This document shows positions 32,104 to 40,504 of a stretch of 64,000 nucleotides of DNA, piece after piece. The notes beneath the pieces are model-generated. The model worked only from the letters and a program-made list of their open reading frames with translations. It did not search any database and had not been told where the DNA came from. The stretch's first letter is position 1, and every line of letters begins with the position of its first letter. The position numbers and the translations under genes are program-made. Origin of the DNA: Nioella sp965215655 (GTDB lineage: Bacteria > Pseudomonadota > Alphaproteobacteria > Rhodobacterales > Rhodobacteraceae); assembly GCF_965215655.1 (NCBI RefSeq), contig NZ_OZ244111.1, forward strand, positions 3,596,001-3,660,000, written 5' to 3'.

Positions 32104-34284
32104 TCAGTTCCGGTTCGCGCCTAGCAGCCCCAGAACCTCCATCAGGATCTGTTCGGCAATATCCGGTCTGCGACCTGGTGCCTCCTCGATCGGTTCGGGA
32201 CGCGCCTCTTCTGCCGGGTCGATCATCGGCAGCGGACGCGGCGGGATGCCGTCATGAATGGCTTCCATGGTCTGCCGCCAGATCTCTGCCGGCAAGCCAC
32301 CGCCCGTCACCCCCGACATGGGTGAGTTATCGTCATAGCCCATCCAGACCCCCGCCACATAATCCGCCGTGAACCCGATAAACCATGCGTCGCGGGCCGA
32401 TGTGGTGGTGCCGGTTTTTCCCGCGACTGGACGGTCTGGCAGTTGCGCCCGCTGGCCGGTGCCATTGGCCACAACCTGCGCCATCATGTAGGTCAGCTGC
32501 CGCGCTGCGAATTCCGAGATCACCCGTTCGCGGATACCGCCGCCCTGCCCCATCATCGGTTCCGTGTCACCCACCAACCGCAGATCGACAAGGCCATAGG
32601 GCGTCACGGCAGAGCCGCCGTTCAGAATGCCCGCATAGGCACCTGTCATCTCGATGAGTGTGCTTTCGGACGCGCCAAGCGCCAAGGCCGGGCCAAGCGC
32701 CAGATCGCTTTCGATGCCAAACTCGGCGGCCACAGTGCGCACCAGGTCGCGGCCCACCTCCTCTGACAATCGCACGGCGGGCGTGTTCAGCGAGGCCCGC
32801 AGCGCCTCGGTCAGCGTCACCGTGCCATAAAACTCGCCGGTATAGTTGCGGGGGGAATACGGCCCCGACCCCGGCACGTTGATCGTCAGTGGCGCATCCT
32901 CGACCAGATCGTCGAAACGCCATCCCAGATCGAGCGCGGTGGCATAGACAAAGGGCTTGAAGGCGGACCCGGTCTGCCGCATCGCCATCGTGGCGCGGTT
33001 GAACAGGCCGGTGCCCTCCTGTCTGCCGCCCACCATGGCGCGCACGGCCCCATCTGCCGACATGACGATAATCGCGGCCTCGGCCTCGGACCCTTCGCGC
33101 ACCTGGTTTGCGAACACATCCACCAAGGCGGCCTCTGCGGCCTCCTGCATGCGTGGGTCAAATGTGGTGCGGATGATCACGTCTTCCGTCGTTTCCCGCA
33201 GCAGGAAATCCGGGCCTTGCGTCATCACCCAATCGGCGAAATAGCCGCCGGCGCGCGCCTCTGCCGCCTCTGACAAGGTGGCGGGATTGGCGCGGGCTTC
33301 GGCGGCCTCTGCGGCGGTCAGATATCCCTGTTCCTCCATCAGTCCCAGCACCACGGCCGCCCGATCCTGCGAGCGTTGCAGGCTGGATGTCGGCGCATAG
33401 CGCGAGGGTGCGGTCAGAAGACCAGCGATCATCGCGCCTTCCTGTGGCGTGATCTCGGCGGCGGAATGCCCGAAATAGCGCTGAGAGGCCGCTTCAACCC
33501 CGAAGGCTCCAGCGCCCATATAGGCACGGTTCAAATAGATCGTCAGGATTTCCTGCTTGGTATAGCGCAGCTCCATCGCCAGAGAGAACGGCAGTTCCTG
33601 GATCTTGCGCCAGAGGCTGCCACGGCGGCAATCGGCCTCGTATTCCGCCTCGCTTTCCCATTCATCCGGGTCAAAGGCCACGCCAAGGCATAGCAGCTTG
33701 GCCACCTGCTGCGTGATCGTGGACCCGCCATGGCCCTCCAGCGGGCCGCGCCCTTCGCGCAGGTTGATGCGGATGGCCGAGGCGATGCCGCGCGGGGAAA
33801 TGCCCCAGTGGCGGAAAAAGCGCCGGTCCTCTGTCGCCACGATGGCGTTGACCACATGTTCCGACACCGTTTCCGTGTCGATCAGCCCGCCATATTGCTC
33901 GCCCCGCCAGGCAAAGACATTGCCGTCGCGGTCGAGCATCGTCACCGATCCGCGCGCCCGCCCGTCCACCAGCTCGGTCATCGGCGGCAGGGTGGAGTAG
34001 ATATAGGCCGTCGCGCCCGCAAGGATCAGCACAAGGGCCAGCGTCGCGCGCCAGACGATCCCGAAAACGATCCGCCAGATGAACCGGAAGAAGGCCCCAA
34101 TAGCGCCCCGTATCCCGCCCCGTCGCCGTTGCGGCGTGCGGCGGCGCGATCTGCCTGATTTTCGACCAGAGCCGCCGGATCCAGACGACCGTGAAGATTT
34201 CGCAGGTGCAGCATTCCTGCGCTCCGCGACAAGCCTGCGGCCCGAACGGGCGTTCCGCCCGCCTCTGTTTCCTGATGCGCTCAT
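32104..34284 (-). CDS. Class A penicillin-binding protein (PBP1A/1C-type)
   Basis: 726 residues from ATG 34284. A very basic Ser/Arg/Gly-rich cytoplasmic tail (about 1-65) precedes the membrane anchor. The glycosyltransferase domain has ATEDRRFFRHWGIS and GGSTITQQVAK. The transpeptidase domain has TGSAFKPF (active Ser with SxxK), SLN (SxN) and GKTGTTT (KTG). It polymerises and cross-links peptidoglycan. An open frame extends 115 codons upstream through the glnK promoter region, but the start at MSASGNRGG is where the typical tail begins. Confidence 0.93.
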   Translation of the reverse strand: MSASGNRGGRNARSGRRLVAERRNAAPAKSSRSSGSGGSGRKSGRSRRRTPQRRRGGIRGAIGAFFRFIWRIVFGIVWRATLALVLILAGATAYIYSTLPPMTELVDGRARGSVTMLDRDGNVFAWRGEQYGGLIDTETVSEHVVNAIVATEDRRFFRHWGISPRGIASAIRINLREGRGPLEGHGGSTITQQVAKLLCLGVAFDPDEWESEAEYEADCRRGSLWRKIQELPFSLAMELRYTKQEILTIYLNRAYMGAGAFGVEAASQRYFGHSAAEITPQEGAMIAGLLTAPSRYAPTSSLQRSQDRAAVVLGLMEEQGYLTAAEAAEARANPATLSEAAEARAGGYFADWVMTQGPDFLLRETTEDVIIRTTFDPRMQEAAEAALVDVFANQVREGSEAEAAIIVMSADGAVRAMVGGRQEGTGLFNRATMAMRQTGSAFKPFVYATALDLGWRFDDLVEDAPLTINVPGSGPYSPRNYTGEFYGTVTLTEALRASLNTPAVRLSEEVGRDLVRTVAAEFGIESDLALGPALALGASESTLIEMTGAYAGILNGGSAVTPYGLVDLRLVGDTEPMMGQGGGIRERVISEFAARQLTYMMAQVVANGTGQRAQLPDRPVAGKTGTTTSARDAWFIGFTADYVAGVWMGYDDNSPMSGVTGGGLPAEIWRQTMEAIHDGIPPRPLPMIDPAEEARPEPIEEAPGRRPDIAEQILMEVLGLLGANRN

Positions 34285-34528
34285 GCCTGATCCTGCTCTT
34301 TTGATCGCAACATAGGGGATTTCGAGTCGTTTGTGGAGGGTTCTCGCCGCACTGCCGAAATTCCATTGCGCCCAATTATTAACCGTTTGCCCGATTTCAT
34401 GCAAAAATTTTGCGACCCCCCTCGAATGCGGCCCTCCAACTCCCCTCCCTTCGTTGCTCTTCCTGCCTCTGAGGTCTGCATTGGCAACGTCCGGGTCGCA
34501 GAACCCAAAACGACGGAAGGGTAAAACC
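34285..34528. other. Divergent intergenic region, PBP / glnK
   Basis: 244 bases, AT-richer than neighbours, holding promoters for both genes. A palindrome GCAAAAATTTTGC (34401-34413) with single-base centre lies 116 bases upstream of glnK and could be a regulator site. A clear sigma-54 -24/-12 element or textbook NtrC dyad was not found. Confidence 0.5.
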
Positions 34529-34867
34529 GTGAAACTCATCATTGCAGCAATCAAGCCGTTCAAGCTGGAGGAGGTCCGCGAAGCTCTGACCTCTATCGGC
34601 GTGCGGGGCATGATGGTGACCGAGATCAAGGGCTTCGGCTCTCAGTCCGGGCACACCGAAATCTATCGCGGCGCGGAATATGCCGTGAACTTCGTTCCCA
34701 AAGTCAAGCTGGAGATCGTGGTGGCCGATGCCATGGCCGATCAGGTTGTCGAAACCATCCAGACCACAGCCAAGACCGACAAGATCGGCGACGGCAAGAT
34801 CTTCGTCCTCGACGTATCCGCCGCCGTGCGCGTCCGCACCGGCGAGACCAATGACGACGCCCTCTAA
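34529..34867 (+). CDS. glnK: Nitrogen regulatory PII protein GlnK
   Basis: 112 residues with a GTG start at 34529 and GGAAGGG upstream. The T-loop is FGSQSGHTEIYRGAEY with uridylylatable Tyr51, and KIGDGKIFVLDV holds the ATP/2-oxoglutarate contact region. PII signals nitrogen status and, as GlnK, plugs AmtB when nitrogen is plentiful. It lies 28 bases upstream of amtB, the standard glnK-amtB pair. An in-frame ATG nearly 200 bases upstream would add a non-homologous leader and is rejected. Confidence 0.96.
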   Translation: MKLIIAAIKPFKLEEVREALTSIGVRGMMVTEIKGFGSQSGHTEIYRGAEYAVNFVPKVKLEIVVADAMADQVVETIQTTAKTDKIGDGKIFVLDVSAAVRVRTGETNDDAL

Positions 34868-34895
34868 GCAACTGTCAGAACCAGGGATAAATACC

Positions 34896-36227
34896 ATGCA
34901 AGTCAGAAAGTTTCTTCCGGCAGTTGCCCTAGCGGCAGTCCTGCTGCCCACCATGGGCCTCGCCCAAGAGGCCGACGCCGTGCCGACCTTTGACGAGATC
35001 GGCCCCTACATCATGACCACCCTGCTGTTCTGCATGGCAGGTTTCCTCGTCTTCTTCATGGCGGCTGGCTTTGCCATGCTGGAAGGCGGGCTTGTCCGTT
35101 CCAAGAACGTTACGATGCAGATGACCAAGAACATCGCGCTGTTTTCCATCGCCGCAATCATGTACTGGCTGATGGGCTTCAACCTGATGTATCCGGCCGA
35201 ATGGACCATCGCCAACTGGGTCGGCCCTTTCTTCAGCCAGACCGTGCTTGACCCTGTGGGCGTTGCCGCGGCCGATGCCAATCTTGGCTATGCCTCTGTC
35301 GGGTCGGACTTCTTCTTCCAGCTGGTCTTCGTCGCCGCCACCGCCTCGATCGTGTCGGGTGCCCTGGCCGAGCGGATCAAGCTGTGGCCCTTCCTGCTCT
35401 TCGTCGTGCTGCTGACCGGCGTGATGTACCCGATTTCCGGGTCCTGGCAGTGGGGCGGCGGCTGGCTGTCCGAAGCGGGCTTCTCCGACTTCGCCGGGTC
35501 GACCATCGTGCACTCCGTGGGTGGTTGGGCCGCTCTGGCCGGTGCCCTGATCCTCGGGCCACGCCTTGGCAAATATGGCAAGGATGGCCGCGTGAACCCG
35601 ATCCCCGGGTCCAACCTTGCCCTTGCCACGCTTGGCACGTTCATCCTGTGGCTTGGCTGGTTCGGTTTCAATGGCGGCTCGCAGCTGGCCATGGGCACTG
35701 TCGGCGACATCTCTGACGTCAGCCGCATCTTCGCCAACACCAACATGGCCGCTGCAGCCGGTGCCGTTGCCGCAATGATCCTGACGCAGGTGATGTTCGG
35801 CAAGGTCGACCTGACCATGGTGCTGAACGGTGCCCTCGCTGGCCTCGTGTCGATCACCGCAGAGCCTCTCGCCCCCACCCTGTTCGGCGCGCTCTGGATC
35901 GGTGCAGTGGGCGGTGTCATCGTGGTCTTCGCAGTACCCTTCCTCGACAAGCTCAAGATCGACGACGTGGTCGGCGCCATTCCGGTGCACCTCTTCGCCG
36001 GGATCTGGGGCACCATCGCCGTGGTCTTCTACAATGACGGCGCCAGCCTTGCGACGCAGCTGATGGGCATTGCCGCCTATGGCGTGTTCACCTTCGTCGG
36101 CAGCGCGGTCATCTGGTACGTTCTGAAAATGACCGTTGGTATCCGTGTCAGCGAAGAGGACGAGATGATGGGGCTCGACATGTCGGAACTCGGGATGGAA
36201 GCCTACCCGGAATTCTCCAAGGGCTGA
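34896..36227 (+). CDS. amtB: Ammonium transporter AmtB
   Basis: 443 residues. A signal-like N-terminus ending GLAQEAD is followed by eleven hydrophobic segments. The pore histidines are in VHSVGGWAALAGA and PVHLFAGIWG, and ammonium-site residues in FWLGWFGFN-type LWLGWFGFNGGS. It conducts ammonium/ammonia across the inner membrane and is blocked by GlnK. Start ATG 34896 follows CCAGGGAT; a longer in-frame start at 34728 would overlap glnK and is rejected. Confidence 0.96.
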   Translation: MQVRKFLPAVALAAVLLPTMGLAQEADAVPTFDEIGPYIMTTLLFCMAGFLVFFMAAGFAMLEGGLVRSKNVTMQMTKNIALFSIAAIMYWLMGFNLMYPAEWTIANWVGPFFSQTVLDPVGVAAADANLGYASVGSDFFFQLVFVAATASIVSGALAERIKLWPFLLFVVLLTGVMYPISGSWQWGGGWLSEAGFSDFAGSTIVHSVGGWAALAGALILGPRLGKYGKDGRVNPIPGSNLALATLGTFILWLGWFGFNGGSQLAMGTVGDISDVSRIFANTNMAAAAGAVAAMILTQVMFGKVDLTMVLNGALAGLVSITAEPLAPTLFGALWIGAVGGVIVVFAVPFLDKLKIDDVVGAIPVHLFAGIWGTIAVVFYNDGASLATQLMGIAAYGVFTFVGSAVIWYVLKMTVGIRVSEEDEMMGLDMSELGMEAYPEFSKG

Positions 36228-36280
36228 GCCGGTAACATAGCTGGTCCGGGCTCTCCCTCTTTCCCGGGCCGGCAGAGCGG

Positions 36281-36314
36281 AAAGCGGCGTCCCATGCGGG
36301 CGCCGCTTTTCTTT
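36281..36314 (+). terminator. glnK-amtB terminator
   Basis: AAAGCGGCG (36281-36289) and CGCCGCTTT (36301-36309) form the stem around an 11-base loop, followed by TCTTTT. It lies 53 bases after the amtB stop. Confidence 0.85.
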
Positions 36315-36333
36315 TAAGGTCCTATCAGAACAT

Positions 36334-36367
36334 AAAAAAACCCCACCACGCCCGGGCGTGGCAGGGT
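36334..36367 (-). terminator. trxA terminator
   Basis: On the minus strand AACCCTGCCACGCC pairs with GGCGTGGTGGGG and is followed by seven T residues. It lies about 22 bases downstream of the trxA stop. Confidence 0.92.
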
Positions 36368-36389
36368 TGGTTGGAAAACCGGAAAGCGC

Positions 36390-36710
36390 TTAGATTTCGC
36401 CTTCGATCCAGCTTTGCAGGGCGGCTTTCGGGGCTGCGCCGATCTTGTTCGACACAACTTCACCACCCTTGAAGAGAAACAGGGCAGGAATCCCTCGAAC
36501 TCCAAGCTGCATGGGGGAATTCGGGTTCTCGTCTACGTTGATCTTGACGATTTTCACCTTGCCGGCCATCTCTTCCGAGATTTCTTCCAGCGCGGGGCCG
36601 ATCTGGCGGCAGGGGCCGCACCATTCGGCCCAGAAATCCACCACGACGGGGATATCGGATTGTTTGACTTCAGCGTCAAATGTTGCGTCGGTGACGGCGG
36701 TGGTGGCCAT
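36390..36710 (-). CDS. trxA: Thioredoxin
   Basis: 106 residues, the typical length. The active site is FWAEWCGPCRQIGP (Cys31, Cys34) and the cis-proline loop is GVRGIPALFLF. It reduces disulfides in ribonucleotide reductase and other proteins. It sits downstream of addA in the conserved alphaproteobacterial order, but a 410-base intergenic stretch with two repeat elements separates them, suggesting its own promoter. Confidence 0.97.
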   Translation of the reverse strand: MATTAVTDATFDAEVKQSDIPVVVDFWAEWCGPCRQIGPALEEISEEMAGKVKIVKINVDENPNSPMQLGVRGIPALFLFKGGEVVSNKIGAAPKAALQSWIEGEI

Positions 36711-36853
36711 ATCTAGCCCTCCTGGAGAGAATTTTCACGAGTCAGGGGCGAAACCTATGGGCGGCGATGGACAAGGTCAAGCGACTGAAACACCCAAGCG
36801 CAATCATGTGATCGGCGCGGCACATCCCGCCCGGAAAGAGGGGGGTGCCCCCC

Positions 36854-36897
36854 GTACACCCCCTGTACACCCCCCGTACACCGGGCGTGCATATGAC
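36854..36897 (-). repeat. 11-bp phased repeat array upstream of trxA
   Basis: Four units start at 36854, 36865, 36876 and 36887: GTACACCCCCT, GTACACCCCCC, GTACACCGGGC and GTGCATATGAC, period exactly 11. On the minus strand the unit reads GGGGGTGTAC. It lies about 140 bases upstream of trxA. A related array precedes mutL at 56594. Confidence 0.85.
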
Positions 36898-36902
36898 TCG
36901 CG

Positions 36903-37083
36903 GTTTCGCCGCGCATCGCGCGTCGACCGGGGAGCGGCCCTCCTCAACCCCCCGCTTTCGCGGGAGGCCTCGTCGGTCCGCGTTGCCACGGGATATCGGA
37001 GAGGACTGTGAGCCGGACCGAGCGGATCTGTGGTCGAGAGTGCGGGATGCCTCCGGCGGAGGTATTTTTTGCCAAGATGAAAG
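36903..37083 (+). repeat. Composite intergenic repeat, copy B
   Basis: About 181 bases, the inverted partner of 27244-27422. It starts with GTTTCGCCGCGCATCGCGCG (within 36903-36925), continues with ACCCCCCGCTTTCGCGGG, and ends with a GCCTCCGGCGGAGG palindrome, TATTTTTT and GCCAAGATGAAAG (37049-37083). The end looks like a terminator hairpin with a conserved tail. Ends and order agree with copy A; the middle has diverged. Confidence 0.85.
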
Positions 37084-37120
37084 GGGCGTTGCTTTGGAAG
37101 CGGTCCGCGCGCGGGCAGTT

Positions 37121-40100
37121 TCACTTCAGATCGTCACGGGCGCGGATCAGCGCCGGGGTGATGAGGTCGGCGGGGAGCGGCATGAGTAGCGCGGGGCGAG
37201 TCCAGAGGATGGCGGTGTCGATGCGTTTGTCGGGGTAGATGGCGGAGAGCATTTCGGCATAGGCGCCCATCTGGCGGAGGATGCCGTCGGGGGTGTCCTC
37301 GGGCCGGTCGGGGGCGGTGGCGTTGGATTTGAAATCGACAGCGAGCACGTGATCCGGGGCGAGAATCAGCCGGTCGATCTGGCCCAGGAGGGTGCGGTTC
37401 AGGGTCGGGCTGGGGGCCGTCAATGTAACCTCGGCCAGCGCGTCGGGGGTGAAGAGCGGCGCGAGCGACGGGGTGGTGAGGCAGGTTGTGGCCTCCTCAA
37501 AGAGTTCCGCGAGGTCGGTGTCGGGCAGGTCTCCCTCCACCGCGAGGATGCCGGGCGCGGCGGCGTACCAGCCCGATTGCGGCAGGTCCGGCAGATGTTC
37601 CAACAGCAGGTGCAGGCGGCGGCCACGCAGCTTGGCGGCGTCTTCATCAAGGCCCGCGCCGTCGCCGGGCAGCGCCTTGGCCCCGCCGAGGTCAGACGGT
37701 GACAGGGGTTTCGTGTCGCGTGGGCGGGTCGTCGAGCGGGAGGCGATCCAGTCGGGCAGCGCTGAGGGCACGCGCGAGGGCTGCGCGCTGTGGTCCATCG
37801 CCGTCCAGTCGCCGGTTTCCAGACGCCACCCCTGCCCGGTGGGCGTTGCGAATGGCGCGGCGTTGCAGGCCTGCGCGGCGGCGAGGATATAGGGATACCA
37901 GCCTTCGTTTTCGCCCTTGGCGATCTCGCCTGCCGCCGCCACGATCAGCCAGCTTTCGGCGCGGGTCATGGCGACATAGAGCAGGCGGTTGCGTTCCTCG
38001 ACCTCTCGCGCGGCGGCCTCATCAAAAAGGTCGCGCATCCCGGCGGGGCTGTCATCCTTGCGCCCGGCCCAACAGACGGGGCCGCTTTCGGGCGCAAACA
38101 GTTTGGGTGCGCTGTGGTTGCTTTGCCGATAGGCGGTGTCAGGCAGGATGACGACGGGGGCCTCCAGCCCCTTGGCGCCGTGGACCGACATCACGCGGAT
38201 CTGGTCGCCGGCGCTACCCGGATCACGCTTGATCTGCACGTCATCGGCCTGAAGCCAGCCGGTGAAGCCGGTGAGGCTGGGCACCTCCATCCGTTCATAG
38301 GCCAGCGCCTGCGCCAGCATCGCGTCGATACCATCTTCGGCTTCGTTCCCCATCCGGGCCAGCAGGTTGCGGCGACCGTGATGGCGGATCAGGATGCGTT
38401 CCAGCAGGTCATAGGGGCGCAGGAAATCGGCGTGGTTGCGCAGATCCTCCAGCATCGCGACGCTGTCGGGGTCCATCTCTCGGCGCTGTTGCAGGGCGCG
38501 CCAGAGGAAGGTTTTGCCGCGCCCATGGGCCAGATCATGCAGGGCCGGTTCCGACCAGCCGCAGAGGGGCGAGCGCAGGACGGCGGCCAGCGACAGATCA
38601 TCCTCTGGCGTGGCGAGGAAAGAGAGGAGCGCTGTCAGATCCTTGACCGCCAGTTCGGCGGCCAGCCGCATCCGGTCGGCCCCGGCAATCGGCAGGCCCT
38701 GTTCCTTGATCGCGGCGATAAGCTCGTGAAACAGGTCGGACCGACGTTGGACGAGGATCAGGATATCGCCCGCCGTGAGCGGGCGGCGCGTGCCGTCGAC
38801 CGAAATCGGGGTGCCCGCATGGATCATGCGCTTGATCTCGCCTGCAATGGCGCGGGCCAGCCGGACGGTGTGGTGATCATCGGCCAGTTGATCGACGGGG
38901 TCATCCCAGTCGGGTTTCTCCTCGCTATCGGCCTTTTCCACCACGGGCCAGATATCGACGCGGCCCGGCAGATCCTGCTTGAAGGCGATATGTTCGACGT
39001 CCTGTCCCACCCCGGCGCTCGCCGCACCTTTGAACACCTCGTCCACAAGTTGCAGGATCGGCGGGGCGGAACGGAAGGAATGGGCCAGCACGCGGGACTG
39101 AAACAGCGCCTCGGCATCGTGCAGGCGGGCGGCGAAATGCTCGCGCATCCGGTCGAACCCGTCCGGGTCCGCGCCCTGGAAGGAATAGATCGACTGTTTC
39201 TTGTCGCCGACCACGAAAATGGTCCGGTCCACGTCGTCGCGCGCGCCCGACCCGGCAGCGAATTCCTCGGCCAGTTGGGCAACGATATCCCATTGGGCGG
39301 GCGAGGTATCCTGCGCCTCGTCCACGAGGATGTGGTCGATGCCGCCATCGAGCCGGAAGAGCACCCATTGCGCCACGCCGCTATCGGCCAGAAGGCGGCG
39401 GGTGGAGAGGATCAGGTCGTCGAAATCGAGCCAGCCACGGGCGGATTTGGCCGCGTCATAGGCGGGCAGGAAGCCACGGGCGAAGCGGTGAAGGGCGCGG
39501 GTTTTTTCGGCGGCGAGGAGGGCGCGGCGGATCGGGCGGGCCTCGGCCAGACGCAGCATCAGCGCCTCCAGCGGTTCATGGATCGCGGCCATCTGCGCCC
39601 AGATGGGTTTGGTGGGAAAGCTGCCGATCTTGGGGCTGTCTGGGGTTTTGGTCTTGGAGCCGGTCAGGAAGACTTCTTCCAGCGTGGCGATATCGGACAG
39701 CCCCGGTGTGTCCCAGTTGACCGCTGACAGCCGCCGATGATTGGCACCCTGATTGCGGTTGTCAGGGTCGAGGTTCTGGCGGACGATCTGGCAAATGTCG
39801 CGTTCGTCGCCATGGAAGACATGGGCGATCAGGTCGGTGGCGGTGTAGCCTTTGGGCAGGTCGAACCACGCCATGATGTCGGCGTCGGGCCAGTCCTGTT
39901 CGAACGCCAGACGCTTGCCCAGAAGCGCACGGATGAGCGGCATGGGATCGTCACCCGAGACATGGGCGGCAAGCGCATCGACGGCACCCTGCCCCTCGCC
40001 CTCGGCCAGGCCGTCCAGCACATCGGCACAGAGCATCGCCTGCGCGCGTTCGTCCATTTCGGTGAAGTTGGGGGCGACCCCGGCCTCCAGCGGGAAGCGG

Positions 40101-40504
40101 CGCAGGACGGCGGAGCAGAAGGAGTGGATGGTCTGAATCTTGAGGCCGCCCGGCGTCTCGATCGCGCGGGCAAAGAGCGTGCGGGCATGGGACAGGAGCG
40201 CCGGGGTCAACGTGCCCGCGTCCATGCCCAGATGCAGCAGATCGCGGCGCAGGTCGGCATCAGGCTTCATCGCCCATTCGCCAAGCCGCTTGAACAGGCG
40301 GTTCTGCATCTCGGACGCCGCGGCCTTGGTGTAGGTCAGGCAAAGGATGCGTTCGGGCGGAACATCTTGTAGAAGAAGGCGCGCAACGCGGTCGGTCAGC
40401 ACCCGGGTTTTACCACTGCCGGCATTGGCCGACAGCCAGGTGGACGCAGCCGGGTTTGCGGCGGTGATCTGGGCGGTGGTGGCTTCGTCGAACTGGATAC
40501 TCAT
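37121..40504 (-). CDS. addA: Double-strand break repair helicase-nuclease AddA
   Basis: 1127 residues, UvrD-like helicase. Walker A is ANAGSGKTRVLTDRVARLLL near residue 26, followed by LCLTYTKAAASEM. Helicase motifs continue with LVDEAQDTSPAQWD and FVVGDKKQSIYSFQGADP. Near the C-terminus VLAVDFKSNATAP and LRQMGAYAEML form the RecB-like nuclease site. With AddB it resects double-strand breaks to Chi-like sites for RecA loading, replacing RecBCD. addB overlaps its start by 4 bases. Confidence 0.97.
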   Translation of the reverse strand: MSIQFDEATTAQITAANPAASTWLSANAGSGKTRVLTDRVARLLLQDVPPERILCLTYTKAAASEMQNRLFKRLGEWAMKPDADLRRDLLHLGMDAGTLTPALLSHARTLFARAIETPGGLKIQTIHSFCSAVLRRFPLEAGVAPNFTEMDERAQAMLCADVLDGLAEGEGQGAVDALAAHVSGDDPMPLIRALLGKRLAFEQDWPDADIMAWFDLPKGYTATDLIAHVFHGDERDICQIVRQNLDPDNRNQGANHRRLSAVNWDTPGLSDIATLEEVFLTGSKTKTPDSPKIGSFPTKPIWAQMAAIHEPLEALMLRLAEARPIRRALLAAEKTRALHRFARGFLPAYDAAKSARGWLDFDDLILSTRRLLADSGVAQWVLFRLDGGIDHILVDEAQDTSPAQWDIVAQLAEEFAAGSGARDDVDRTIFVVGDKKQSIYSFQGADPDGFDRMREHFAARLHDAEALFQSRVLAHSFRSAPPILQLVDEVFKGAASAGVGQDVEHIAFKQDLPGRVDIWPVVEKADSEEKPDWDDPVDQLADDHHTVRLARAIAGEIKRMIHAGTPISVDGTRRPLTAGDILILVQRRSDLFHELIAAIKEQGLPIAGADRMRLAAELAVKDLTALLSFLATPEDDLSLAAVLRSPLCGWSEPALHDLAHGRGKTFLWRALQQRREMDPDSVAMLEDLRNHADFLRPYDLLERILIRHHGRRNLLARMGNEAEDGIDAMLAQALAYERMEVPSLTGFTGWLQADDVQIKRDPGSAGDQIRVMSVHGAKGLEAPVVILPDTAYRQSNHSAPKLFAPESGPVCWAGRKDDSPAGMRDLFDEAAAREVEERNRLLYVAMTRAESWLIVAAAGEIAKGENEGWYPYILAAAQACNAAPFATPTGQGWRLETGDWTAMDHSAQPSRVPSALPDWIASRSTTRPRDTKPLSPSDLGGAKALPGDGAGLDEDAAKLRGRRLHLLLEHLPDLPQSGWYAAAPGILAVEGDLPDTDLAELFEEATTCLTTPSLAPLFTPDALAEVTLTAPSPTLNRTLLGQIDRLILAPDHVLAVDFKSNATAPDRPEDTPDGILRQMGAYAEMLSAIYPDKRIDTAILWTRPALLMPLPADLITPALIRARDDLK

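Larger units (their letters stand above)
36711..37120. other. Intergenic region trxA / addA with repeats
   Basis: 410 bases without a gene. Next to trxA are about 140 bases that should hold its promoter. Then follow the four-unit 11-bp array (36854-36897) and composite repeat copy B (36903-37083), ending 37 bases from the addA stop. Short frames here match no known protein. Confidence 0.8.

Noticed and set aside
34285..34629. 115-codon upstream extension of the PBP gene
   Set aside because: It would cover the glnK promoter and ribosome site and has no PBP homology.
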